A stretch of DNA of 5,794 nucleotides. Origin: Acidobacteriota bacterium (GTDB taxonomy: Bacteria > Acidobacteriota > Terriglobia > Bryobacterales > Bryobacteraceae). Location: the NCBI GenBank assembly GCA_021788955.1, contig JAJYKC010000203.1, positions 1 through 5,794 on the forward strand, given 5' to 3'. Position 1 is the stretch's first letter. Each line of letters starts with the position of its first letter. A program made the translations under genes and the position numbers. Shown here in pieces: positions 1 to 5,753 of this stretch. The notes under the pieces were generated by a model, which did no database searches, was not told the origin of the DNA, and worked only from the letters and a program-made list of their open reading frames with translations.

Positions 1-419
1 GGCGGCGGAGCGAATTGCTCGTGCGCGCCTACGAGTTGCTTCGGCAGGCCGCCGAAAGGAATGTGCGGGACTCGAGCGTGCTGGCGGCGCTTGGGTCCAT
101 CTTGTACGAGACGAGTTATGCGAGGAAAGCGGCGACTTTATTTGAGGGGGCTTCCCAGTTCGACCCGGGCAATCCGCAGCTTGCCTTCGACCGCGGCATG
201 GCGCTGCTGAAGACGGGGAATCGGCAAGCGGCGATTCGCGCGCTCCAGTTGAGCATCGAGATCGATCCTTCTTTTGAAGCGGGGTACGAGAAACTGGCGG
301 AGGTATATGGAGAGGAAGAGATGGATGGAGAGCGGCGACAGGTGATTGAGAAGTATCTGGCCGTGATGCCGCAGAGTATCCGCTTCCGTTTGTTGCGCCA
401 AGAGTTTACGGGCGAATGA
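1..419 (+). CDS. TPR-repeat protein, C-terminal part (5' end outside window)
   Basis: The reading frame is open to the left edge of the window (first full codon at base 3), so this is the tail of a longer gene. A TTG at 15 could be read as a start, but nothing supports it as one. Counting from that TTG, the 134 residues form about three consecutive 34-residue helix-turn-helix units (roughly residues 20-53, 54-87 and 88-121). Each has the TPR pattern of small residues at positions 8 and 20 and a closing 'DP' or 'MP' turn (FDPGNP, IDPSFE, VMPQS). An additional helical segment precedes them. TPR arrays are protein-binding scaffolds; the partner and any N-terminal domain cannot be seen. There is no membrane segment in the visible part. 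It ends with TGA at 417-419, two bases from the stop of the convergent channel gene. The TPR call is firm; the function is open. Confidence 0.85.
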   Translation, partial: RRSELLVRAYELLRQAAERNVRDSSVLAALGSILYETSYARKAATLFEGASQFDPGNPQLAFDRGMALLKTGNRQAAIRALQLSIEIDPSFEAGYEKLAEVYGEEEMDGERRQVIEKYLAVMPQSIRFRLLRQEFTGE

Positions 420-421
420 AT

Positions 422-1051
422 CTAGTCACGGTCGCGCCGTGGGAGACGCGGGGCCACGGCGTAGTTAAGCTGAACAGCCACGATGAAGCCGATGCTCCAG
501 TAGGTATCGATGAAGCAGAGGGCCGCGCCAACAGCGTAGAGAGCTTGCGCCATGACGATGCGGCGCTTGATGGCGGTGGAAACTTGCGGCGGAACGTCTG
601 GCTTCACGTGGGCGCTGCCGGTAGCGCAGATCCAACTGAAAAGAAGTGTTAGGCCCAGTGCCAGGATGTTGAGCCAGTAAGTGAGCAAGGCGACACGGTA
701 GGTGGTAAACGCCGCGAGAAGCGTAGTCGAGAAGGGCATTACCGAGACGGCAAAAAGGAAGGCGAGGTGGATCCAGGTAAGGCTGCGGTCCGTGCGAGCG
801 AGGTGATTGAGTTGCGTCTGCTGTCCTACCCAGAAGATGCCGAGCGTCATGAATGTCATGGCGTAGACGAGCAGGTGCGGGCCGAGCGAGGCAATGGCAA
901 GCCATAAGGACTGCTCGGAGTGAATGGCGGCGGAAGCGGGGGTGTGGATATCCAGCACGAGGAGAGTAAGAGCCACGGCGAAGACACCGTCGCTTAATGC
1001 GGCGAGGCGCTCGACGCTGGTGCCGGCGATCAGGTTATACGTGGATTTCAT
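422..1051 (-). CDS. TMEM175-family (DUF1211) membrane protein, putative potassium channel
   Basis: A 209-residue protein with about six hydrophobic segments (roughly residues 18-36, 52-75, 92-112, 120-143, 165-182 and 184-200). The family signature is at the start of the first helix: R15 followed by LSDGVFA (19-25) and then a Leu-rich stretch ending LVLDI. A second family-like block runs GIFWVGQQ (71-78) to SVMPFSTTLL (103-112). In bacterial TMEM175 proteins, four six-helix subunits form a cation channel favouring potassium, with hydrophobic side chains of helix 1 lining the pore. That is family knowledge, not shown here. The usual FSDG motif is LSDG here. The C-terminus is short and basic (PRLPRRDRD), which suits a cytoplasmic tail. 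The ATG at 1049-1051 has only a weak AGG upstream, but it puts the signature at the expected distance from the N-terminus. The gene is divergent from the cysteine-rich gene and convergent with the TPR gene. Confidence 0.88.
   Translation of the reverse strand: MKSTYNLIAGTSVERLAALSDGVFAVALTLLVLDIHTPASAAIHSEQSLWLAIASLGPHLLVYAMTFMTLGIFWVGQQTQLNHLARTDRSLTWIHLAFLFAVSVMPFSTTLLAAFTTYRVALLTYWLNILALGLTLLFSWICATGSAHVKPDVPPQVSTAIKRRIVMAQALYAVGAALCFIDTYWSIGFIVAVQLNYAVAPRLPRRDRD
435..461. terminator. 8-bp perfect inverted repeat, possible hairpin terminator for the TPR gene
   Basis: CGCCGTGG (435-442) and CCACGGCG (454-461) are exact reverse complements separated by an 11-base spacer, so either strand's RNA can form a strong GC stem. 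On the + strand it starts 16 bases after the TPR stop codon, the usual place for a terminator hairpin. No T-rich tract follows, so an intrinsic terminator is not proven. On the - strand it lies in the last codons of the channel gene, so protein coding constrains it too. Confidence 0.35.
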
Positions 1052-1210
1052 GGTGCCTGGTGCAGTGCAGTCTGCCAGTCATGCTAATACAGACCCGGTT
1101 GCCGGTGGCCGGGGCGATGGGCTTGCACACACGAAAAATGAAGTTGCGGTAAAAGGGGGGTAGGAACCGGCAGGGTCCGGGCTGGCGATCTTGCTCGGAA
1201 AGCGGGATCC

Positions 1211-1217
1211 AGAGAGG
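1211..1217 (+). promoter_or_regulatory. Ribosome binding site deciding the start of the cysteine-rich gene
   Basis: AGAGAGG lies 8 bases upstream of the ATG at 1226. It favours this frame over another ATG a few bases earlier (1219), which opens a shorter, less protein-like frame too close to this site. Confidence 0.55.
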
Positions 1218-1225
1218 CGTGATTA

Positions 1226-1423
1226 ATGGCATACGTAACGAATACCGATTTTCGAGTGGAGCGAAAGTGCCCGCTGGCGGGCGTGCTCTGGGAGCGCGCG
1301 CACGAACAGGAACCGGATGCGCCGGCCCAGTGCGCGACGCCGCCGGTCTGCGAAATGTACAAGGTGACGGGTACCGACGCCTGCACCTTCTGCATGATGA
1401 TGATTGAAGACCAGGCGAACTGA
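1226..1423 (+). CDS. Small cysteine-rich hypothetical protein (65 aa)
   Basis: I do not recognise this family. The 65-residue product has five cysteines (C15, C36, C42, C53, C56), including a CTFC pair (53-56) followed by a run of three methionines. There is no signal peptide or membrane segment, so it should be cytoplasmic. The spacing of C36/C42 and C53/C56 would suit a small metal-binding (zinc-ribbon-like) or redox protein, which is inference only. Support for it being real: a purine-rich ribosome binding site (AGAGAGG) 8 bases before the ATG, third codon positions mostly G or C as in neighbouring genes, and a fit into the gap between flanking genes without overlap. Its stop is 12 bases from the stop of the convergent 73-residue gene. 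No convincing sigma-70 promoter could be picked out upstream. Confidence 0.6.
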   Translation: MAYVTNTDFRVERKCPLAGVLWERAHEQEPDAPAQCATPPVCEMYKVTGTDACTFCMMMIEDQAN

Positions 1424-1435
1424 GGACGCGCAGGG

Positions 1436-1657
1436 CTAAACGGCGCGGACCCGGGTCTTCGACAGGCGCTCGCGGCTGCCCTCGATGGCGTGCTTCTCGG
1501 CCTCTTCCCGCGTTGCGCCGTGGGCGCGGGCGATGTTGGCGCCCGGGGAAACATTGCCGGCGTGACAGTAGTACGTTTCGCCGATTTTGTAGGTGGCGAG
1601 GTTCACCTCCCAGCCCTCAATCTCGATGCGGCGTTCGCGATAATCTTCTGCTTTCAT
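1436..1657 (-). CDS. Small hypothetical protein (73 aa) translationally coupled to the sulfurtransferase
   Basis: The chosen start is the ATG at 1655-1657. It overlaps the TGA of the sulfurtransferase as ATGA and has GAAGG a short distance upstream. A longer in-frame version starting at 1723 would run through sulfurtransferase coding sequence with an Arg-rich, low-quality N-terminus and is rejected. The 73 residues read as a beta hairpin (about 9-37, with alternating hydrophobics such as IEIEGWEVNL and ETYYCHAGNV) followed by an amphipathic helix introduced by HGATREEAEKHA (46-57). This resembles the general beta-beta-alpha shape of HicB-like small domains, but I see no partner toxin and no family I can name. 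One cysteine, C31. The ATGA overlap indicates the same mRNA and linked translation with the sulfurtransferase, so an accessory role there is a reasonable guess, not a demonstrated one. Confidence 0.72.
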   Translation of the reverse strand: MKAEDYRERRIEIEGWEVNLATYKIGETYYCHAGNVSPGANIARAHGATREEAEKHAIEGSRERLSKTRVRAV

Positions 1658-2517
1658 GCCGCAACGGCCTTCGCGGCACCGGTTTCGACCGGTGCGCCTA
1701 CGAGATTGCCCCACTCGGTCCACGAACCGTCGTAGTTGACGATGTTCTGATAGCCAAGCAGGTATTTCAATACGAACCAGGTGTGACTGGAACGCTCACC
1801 GATGCGGCAGTAGGCGATGACCGTCCTTGAGCCGTCGATGCCCTCAACGCCATACAGCGAACGGAGTTCGTCAGCGCTCTTGAAAGAGCCGTCGTCATTG
1901 CAGGCCTTGCTCCAGGGGATGTTGCGCGCGCCGGGAATGTGGCCGCCGCGTTGGCAGGTTTCAGGCAGTCCGGGAGGCGCGAGAATTTCGCCGGTGAACT
2001 CCTGCGGGCTGCGGACGTCAACCAACGCCGCGGCACCAGAGGCAAGCGCCGCTTGCACCTGCGGGAGGAAAGCGCGGAGGGAAAGATCGGGGCCGGCGGC
2101 GCGGTAAACCGCCGGCGCGGGAGTGGGTTCGGCCAGTGTGAGCTCGCGGCCTTCTGCGAGCCACTTCTTGCGGCCGCCGTTCATCAGGCGAACGTCAGCG
2201 TGACCGTAGATTTTCATCTGCCAGAAAGCCCACGCGGCGAACCAGTTGTTGTTGTCGCCGTAGAGGACCACGGTGGTGGAGTTCGAGATGCCCGACGTAG
2301 CCATGAGGGCTTCAAATCGGTCCTTCGGGATGATGTCGCGGCGCACGGTGTCGCAGAGCTGCGTGTTCCAGGACCAGCCCAGTGCGCCCGGGGTGTGGCC
2401 TTCTTGATAGGCCTTCGTGTCGACGTCTACTTCGACAAAGCGGATGTTGGGATCGTCCAGGTGGTCGGCCACCCAGGCAGTGCTAACGAGGGCTTCGGGA
2501 ACGGCATAACCAGACAT
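1654..2517 (-). CDS. Thiosulfate sulfurtransferase (rhodanese, two-domain, CysA2-like)
   Basis: A 287-residue tandem rhodanese. The N-terminal domain (about 5-125) is the non-catalytic copy, with the conserved YGDNNNWFAAW stretch (86-96) and NGGRKKW (113-119). The C-terminal domain (about 148-280) carries VDVRS (166-170), GHIPGA (192-197), the active-site loop CRIGERSS (237-244) with C237 as the sulfur-accepting cysteine, and YDGSW (262-266). The family moves a sulfane sulfur from thiosulfate to an acceptor such as cyanide or a thiol, via a cysteine persulfide. The Arg-rich CRxGxR loop fits thiosulfate better than 3-mercaptopyruvate, whose enzymes have CGxGxT. The sequence closely resembles mycobacterial CysA2. 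There is no signal peptide, so it is cytoplasmic. The start at 2517 has a modest TGGGGT upstream and matches the family's N-terminus; the ATG at 2538 would add seven residues and has no ribosome binding site. Its stop overlaps the start of the 73-residue gene. Confidence 0.95.
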   Translation of the reverse strand: MSGYAVPEALVSTAWVADHLDDPNIRFVEVDVDTKAYQEGHTPGALGWSWNTQLCDTVRRDIIPKDRFEALMATSGISNSTTVVLYGDNNNWFAAWAFWQMKIYGHADVRLMNGGRKKWLAEGRELTLAEPTPAPAVYRAAGPDLSLRAFLPQVQAALASGAAALVDVRSPQEFTGEILAPPGLPETCQRGGHIPGARNIPWSKACNDDGSFKSADELRSLYGVEGIDGSRTVIAYCRIGERSSHTWFVLKYLLGYQNIVNYDGSWTEWGNLVGAPVETGAAKAVAA

Positions 2518-2588
2518 GACCCCAGTGTAGCTCGACATTAGGGTGTTCGAACGCCGGTAAAGCGACGGTCCTGGAGTACAACTTTGGG

Positions 2589-3173
2589 CTACTGGATCTT
2601 CGCGGGAATCGCCGTTGCGCCTTTGTGGAGGCCGCCCAGCACGGTGCGGGTGGCGCAGGCCCCGGGAGCAAGCGAAAGTGATGGTTCGAGAAGGTTGTTC
2701 TGAATGCCGGTCAGATCGGGGATCTGGCCCTTCAAGTCGCCTGTAACCTGCTGGACTGCAGTTGCGCCGATGGTCAGGCTGGCGAGGGCGCGTGCGCTGG
2801 CGGTGATCATACCGCCGGCGACGAGAACTGTGGCCAGAATGAGCGACTGCTGCAGAAGTGTCGAGGCAATGAGGTGTGGTTCGTGGACCCGGTTCTGCTG
2901 CAGCATGGCAAGAGCAGTGGCGTGGTCGAGAGCCCACAGTGACGGAGCGGCCATGAGGATGCGCTCCTGAGGAAGCGAGAGAGGCTTGTCACCGTCGTTG
3001 CACACCTCGACGGTCCAGAGGCCGACGTTCTTGATGCCGAGGCTGCGCGAAGTGCGTAGCGGCTGCGGAGTGAACAAAAGGGATGCCTGGCCGTGGGCAG
3101 GCGCGGTGGCGAAGAGCAGACATGCGGCGAGGGCCGCGGCGGTGAACCGCGGCCCGCGAGTGGAGTGCTTCAT
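2589..3173 (-). CDS. Hypothetical secreted protein with signal peptide and internal hydrophobic segment
   Basis: No family recognised. The 194-residue product opens with a clear Sec signal peptide: basic start (K2, R6, R9), hydrophobic core at about 11-24, and likely cleavage after AHG (26-28) or GQA (28-30). The mature part begins with a beta-rich stretch (about 31-75, including SLGIKNVGLWTVEVC). An alpha-helical region follows (about 78-110), then a hydrophobic stretch (about 108-142, ILATVLVAGGMITASA) long enough for a membrane helix. Two cysteines remain after cleavage (C58, C173) and could form a disulfide. The ATG at 3171-3173 is preceded by GAGGGA at 8 bases, and that site overlaps the stop of the proline-rich gene. 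The two genes are therefore almost certainly co-transcribed, with 12 bases between them. It acts in or across the envelope; the role is unknown. Confidence 0.75.
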   Translation of the reverse strand: MKHSTRGPRFTAAALAACLLFATAPAHGQASLLFTPQPLRTSRSLGIKNVGLWTVEVCNDGDKPLSLPQERILMAAPSLWALDHATALAMLQQNRVHEPHLIASTLLQQSLILATVLVAGGMITASARALASLTIGATAVQQVTGDLKGQIPDLTGIQNNLLEPSLSLAPGACATRTVLGGLHKGATAIPAKIQ

Positions 3174-3181
3174 GGGTTGTG

Positions 3182-3187
3182 TCCCTC
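3182..3187 (-). promoter_or_regulatory. Ribosome binding site overlapping the upstream stop codon
   Basis: GAGGGA on the - strand shares bases with the TGA (3186-3188) of the proline-rich gene and lies 8 bases before the ATG at 3173. Ribosomes ending on the first gene would uncover or reuse this site, which implies coupled translation of the two hypothetical genes. Confidence 0.6.
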
Positions 3188-3791
3188 AGTTGGCGGCAGG
3201 TGCCGGCGTGGGTAACAATTCGTACCAGCCGTTGATCATGGGACCGAAGGGAGTCTGCACGACCTGCCGGTGCTTGAGGAACGTGCCGCGCGAATTGGTG
3301 ACGATGACGCCGTCGGGCGTGGGATCGCCGGGAAGCGCGAAGTAGATATTGCCGAAGTCAAGCGAGCCGACGTAGTCGGTTGTGGCGGGCTGCGGCGCGG
3401 GAGCGGGCGGATTGTACGGCGGGTAGTCCGCGAGGTTGAGGCTCACTTTGATGGAGCCGGCTGGTGGATTGTTGGGGTCATAAGGCTGTAGGCCTGGAAG
3501 ATTGACGCCGGGGGCTTCCTGAATCGGCGGCTGCAAGGCCGAGGGCACCCAGGTGTAGCCGTATTGCACGCGCAGGCGCATGACCTTCCAGGGATCCCAT
3601 TTCCAGACCATGATCGGAACGTCGATGGTGAAGCCTTTTGCGGCGAGAGAGAGCGCCGCGGACTGCGGCGCGGCGAGATTCTGTAGAGCCTGAACTTCCG
3701 GAGGCTGAGAGGCCCAGTAGGCCTGATCGAAGGCCGGATTTTCGTCCGGCAGAACCACCGGGTTGGTGTTCGTCGTTGTTGTGGTGCTCAT
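3186..3791 (-). CDS. Proline-rich hypothetical protein (201 aa)
   Basis: No family recognised. The N-terminus is a Thr/Asn tract (residues 2-10) with no signal peptide or membrane segment, so it is probably cytoplasmic unless exported another way. The middle (about 53-90) is the most domain-like part, rich in Trp and Tyr: VPIMVWKWDPWKVM (58-71) then YGYTWVPSALQPP (78-89). A proline-rich linker follows (about 94-137, with PNNPPAG, YPPYNPP and PAPAPQP). The C-terminal part (about 139-195) alternates hydrophobics as in a beta domain (LDFGNIYFALPG, GVIVTNSRGTFLKHRQVV, INGWYELL) and ends PTPAPAAN. The start ATG at 3789-3791 has a strong GGAAGGA site at 3799-3805, 7 bases away. It is the first gene of a likely operon with the secreted hypothetical protein, and perhaps also with the sulfurtransferase pair further on. 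Aromatic and proline content suggests a binding or structural protein rather than an enzyme; that is inference. Confidence 0.78.
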   Translation of the reverse strand: MSTTTTTNTNPVVLPDENPAFDQAYWASQPPEVQALQNLAAPQSAALSLAAKGFTIDVPIMVWKWDPWKVMRLRVQYGYTWVPSALQPPIQEAPGVNLPGLQPYDPNNPPAGSIKVSLNLADYPPYNPPAPAPQPATTDYVGSLDFGNIYFALPGDPTPDGVIVTNSRGTFLKHRQVVQTPFGPMINGWYELLPTPAPAAN

Positions 3792-3874
3792 GGGGATGTC
3801 CTTCCGCGCATGAGGGTAACCGGGGCGTGATGCTGTGGCCCGGGCAAACTACGGGTAACTTACTCGCGCGCCAT

Positions 3875-3902
3875 ACCTTAGTGGAGCGCGGCGTTTTGTG
3901 AA
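3875..3902 (-). promoter_or_regulatory. Weak candidate promoter for the proline-rich/secreted hypothetical operon
   Basis: Reading the - strand, TTCACA (3902-3897) and TAAGGT (3880-3875) are 16 bases apart, upstream of the ATG at 3791. The -35 box matches the sigma-70 consensus at five of six positions, but the -10 box at only three of six. The 149-base gap is the only sizeable non-coding space upstream of these genes, so a promoter is expected here, but this exact placement is uncertain. Confidence 0.2.
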
Positions 3903-3940
3903 CGAATTTCTGCAGCTCGGCGGTAATTCGAGCCGGGCGG

Positions 3941-5740
3941 CTACTTGACCATGTCGTTCAGCTTCTTGATTTCCTCGACCGGATATTTGGGTTTGCGGTC
4001 GTAGGTCATGAGGCCGTTCACTTCCTGCTCGACGTCGGTGAGTTGCGTGTAGCAGTAGCCGGAGAAGGCGGGCGTGGCGGCGATGGCGGAAAATAGGGAT
4101 CCGATGCGCACGATCGCGTCCTGCTGCGTTTTCATCAAGCCTGCGTAGCCCCAGGCGTTTGATGGGACGTGCGCTCCTTGCGGGATGTAGGAAACACCGC
4201 CGAACTCGGAGAGGTAAATCGGCGTGCCGTTGTAGGCGTAGCCGGAGAGGAGCGTTTCGCGGCCGACGTCGGGAAGCGGCGAATCGGGATCGCCGAGGTT
4301 GGCGTACTTGGCTGCGAGCGCGTCCCCTTGGCCGGTGTAGTCGTGCATGGCAAACAGATCAGTTTCGTCGGTGTGCTGCCAGCCTTCGTTGTCGATGACC
4401 GGGCGGGTGGAATCGAGCGCGCCGGTAAGGTGGTACAGCCCCTTGATGTATGCGCTTTGGCGCGGGTCATCTTCGAGCTTCGGCACGCCCCAGCTTTCGT
4501 TAATCGGCGCCCAGATGACGATGGAGGGGTGGTTGTAATCACGCTCGACCGCGTCCATCCATTCGCGCGTGAAGCGCTCTACCGCGCCGGGGTCGAATTC
4601 TTGCGCGTTGGCCATCTCGCCTGAGACCATCAGGCCCATTTTGTCGGCCCAGTAGAGATATCGGGGGTCTTCTACCTTCTGATGCTTGCGGGCGCCGTTG
4701 AAGCCCATCTCTTTGGTCATGCGGATGTCGTATTGGATGGCGTCGTCCGAAGGCGGCGTCAAATTCGATTCCGGCCAATAGCCCTGATCGAGTACGAATT
4801 TCAGGACCGTCTGGCGGCCATTGATAGCCACCATGCCGTTGTCCTCGCTGATGGTGCGGAAGCCCAGATACGAGTGGACCTCGTCGACGACCTTCCCGTT
4901 GTCGAGGAGTTGGAACAGGACGTCGTACAGGTTCGGGTGATCGAAGGACCAGAGCATCGGATTGGCCACCTGCGCGGTTGACCAGACACGGGCGTCGGTC
5001 GCGGGAGCACTCACGGAGGCGACCTCCGCTCCAGCCGAGCGCACGACGGCCCGGAACGTGAGCCCCGGCTTGGCGCCGTCGACGATGCCGTGAAACCGCG
5101 CCAGGCCATCCATGCCGGAGGTGATGCGCACTTGGTCGAGATAGGACGGGGCAACGGGTTCGATCCACACTGTCTGCCAGATGCCGCTGGTGCGCGTGTA
5201 GAAGATGCTTTCCGATTTCTCCTTCCAATACTGCTTGCCACGCGGGATGTAGCGGTCGCGCGGCGGGTCCTCGGCGCGCACAGTCAGGGTATTCTCGCCC
5301 GCTTTCAGTAATGGCGTGATGTCGAATGTGAACGGGACATTGCCGCCCTCATGGGTGCCGGCCAGGGAGCCGTTGACCCACACCCAGGCGCGATAGTCGA
5401 CCGCGCCAAAGTGCAGCAGCGTGCGGCGTCCGCTCCAGGAAGCCGGGGTAGTGAAGGTCCGGCGGTACCAAACCCAGGGATGGAAGCCCGGGTCGTTGAT
5501 GCCGCTCAGTTTGCTTTCAAAACAATAAGGCACCGTGATGGTTTTGGAGAACGGCTTTCTCGCGTCCCACCAGCGCGCGTCGAATCCGGCGTTGGAATCG
5601 TCGAATTCGAACTGCCATTTTCCGTTGAGGTTTACCCAATCCGTGCGTTCGAACTGCGGACGAGGATATTCCGGACGCGGGGTTTGGGCTTGTGCGAAGA
5701 CAGGAGCTATAAGACAGACTGCCAGCAGAGCGCGTTTCAT
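3941..5740 (-). CDS. Secreted glycoside hydrolase family 2 enzyme (beta-glycosidase)
   Basis: A 599-residue protein with a signal peptide (MKRALLAVCLIAPVFAQA, likely cut after A18), so it acts in the periplasm or outside. It has the three core GH2 domains. The N-terminal jelly-roll sugar-binding domain spans about 25-195 and includes VWVNGSLAGTHEGGNVPF. The Ig-like domain spans about 197-297. The TIM barrel spans about 300-599. Retaining-mechanism residues are visible: acid/base E415 in APINESWG (411-418) and nucleophile E512 in LSEFGG (510-515). RKHQK (351-355), GEM (374-376) and DYNHPSI (401-407) are further barrel landmarks. GH2 enzymes hydrolyse beta-galactosides, beta-mannosides or beta-glucuronides, and some take other sugars; I cannot assign the substrate from sequence. 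The length fits the compact GH2 form without extra C-terminal domains. No transporter or regulator gene accompanies it. The start is set by the signal peptide; no clear ribosome binding site precedes the ATG. Confidence 0.93.
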   Translation of the reverse strand: MKRALLAVCLIAPVFAQAQTPRPEYPRPQFERTDWVNLNGKWQFEFDDSNAGFDARWWDARKPFSKTITVPYCFESKLSGINDPGFHPWVWYRRTFTTPASWSGRRTLLHFGAVDYRAWVWVNGSLAGTHEGGNVPFTFDITPLLKAGENTLTVRAEDPPRDRYIPRGKQYWKEKSESIFYTRTSGIWQTVWIEPVAPSYLDQVRITSGMDGLARFHGIVDGAKPGLTFRAVVRSAGAEVASVSAPATDARVWSTAQVANPMLWSFDHPNLYDVLFQLLDNGKVVDEVHSYLGFRTISEDNGMVAINGRQTVLKFVLDQGYWPESNLTPPSDDAIQYDIRMTKEMGFNGARKHQKVEDPRYLYWADKMGLMVSGEMANAQEFDPGAVERFTREWMDAVERDYNHPSIVIWAPINESWGVPKLEDDPRQSAYIKGLYHLTGALDSTRPVIDNEGWQHTDETDLFAMHDYTGQGDALAAKYANLGDPDSPLPDVGRETLLSGYAYNGTPIYLSEFGGVSYIPQGAHVPSNAWGYAGLMKTQQDAIVRIGSLFSAIAATPAFSGYCYTQLTDVEQEVNGLMTYDRKPKYPVEEIKKLNDMVK

Positions 5741-5747
5741 CGCTACT

Positions 5748-5753
5748 AGATTA
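5748..5753 (-). promoter_or_regulatory. Candidate -10 element just upstream of the GH2 start
   Basis: On the - strand TAATCT (four of six matches to TATAAT) ends 7 bases before the GH2 ATG. A transcript starting from it would begin at or next to the ATG, giving little or no leader. That would fit the absence of a ribosome binding site, but there is no good -35 box at standard spacing, so this is tentative. Confidence 0.2.

Noticed and set aside
416..652. Frame whose ATG overlaps the TPR stop (ATGA), suggesting a coupled downstream gene on the + strand
   Set aside because: It lies entirely antisense to the well-supported TMEM175 gene, has no family features, and its composition looks like a shadow of that gene.
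1448..1457. Perfect palindrome GACCCGGGTC near the convergent gene ends
   Set aside because: It has no loop and no following T tract, and falls in coding sequence of the 73-residue gene; likely chance in GC-rich DNA.
1084..1554. 156-codon frame on the - strand covering the intergenic region and the cysteine-rich gene
   Set aside because: Low-complexity Arg/Pro/Ala/Ser composition, overlap with two better genes on opposite strands, and no ribosome binding site reason to prefer it.
1939..2541. 200-codon frame on the + strand opposite the sulfurtransferase
   Set aside because: Antisense shadow of a clearly identified rhodanese gene; no recognisable domain.
2518..2937. N-terminal extension of the sulfurtransferase frame up to 2937
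   Set aside because: It overlaps the secreted hypothetical gene out of frame, is low-complexity, and the rhodanese family begins near the ATG at 2517.
3912..3935. Imperfect 6-bp stem just past the GH2 stop as a terminator
   Set aside because: The stem includes a G-T pair, the loop is long and no T tract follows on the - strand, so it is too weak to call.
5157..5166. GGTTCGATCC, resembling the T-loop of a tRNA
   Set aside because: It sits in GH2 coding sequence (codons for residues around WIEPV), and no matching acceptor or anticodon stems are present around it.
4539..5228. 229-codon frame on the - strand in a different register from the GH2 gene
   Set aside because: Arg/Gly/His/Pro-rich product typical of an out-of-frame reading of GC-rich DNA, wholly inside the GH2 gene.
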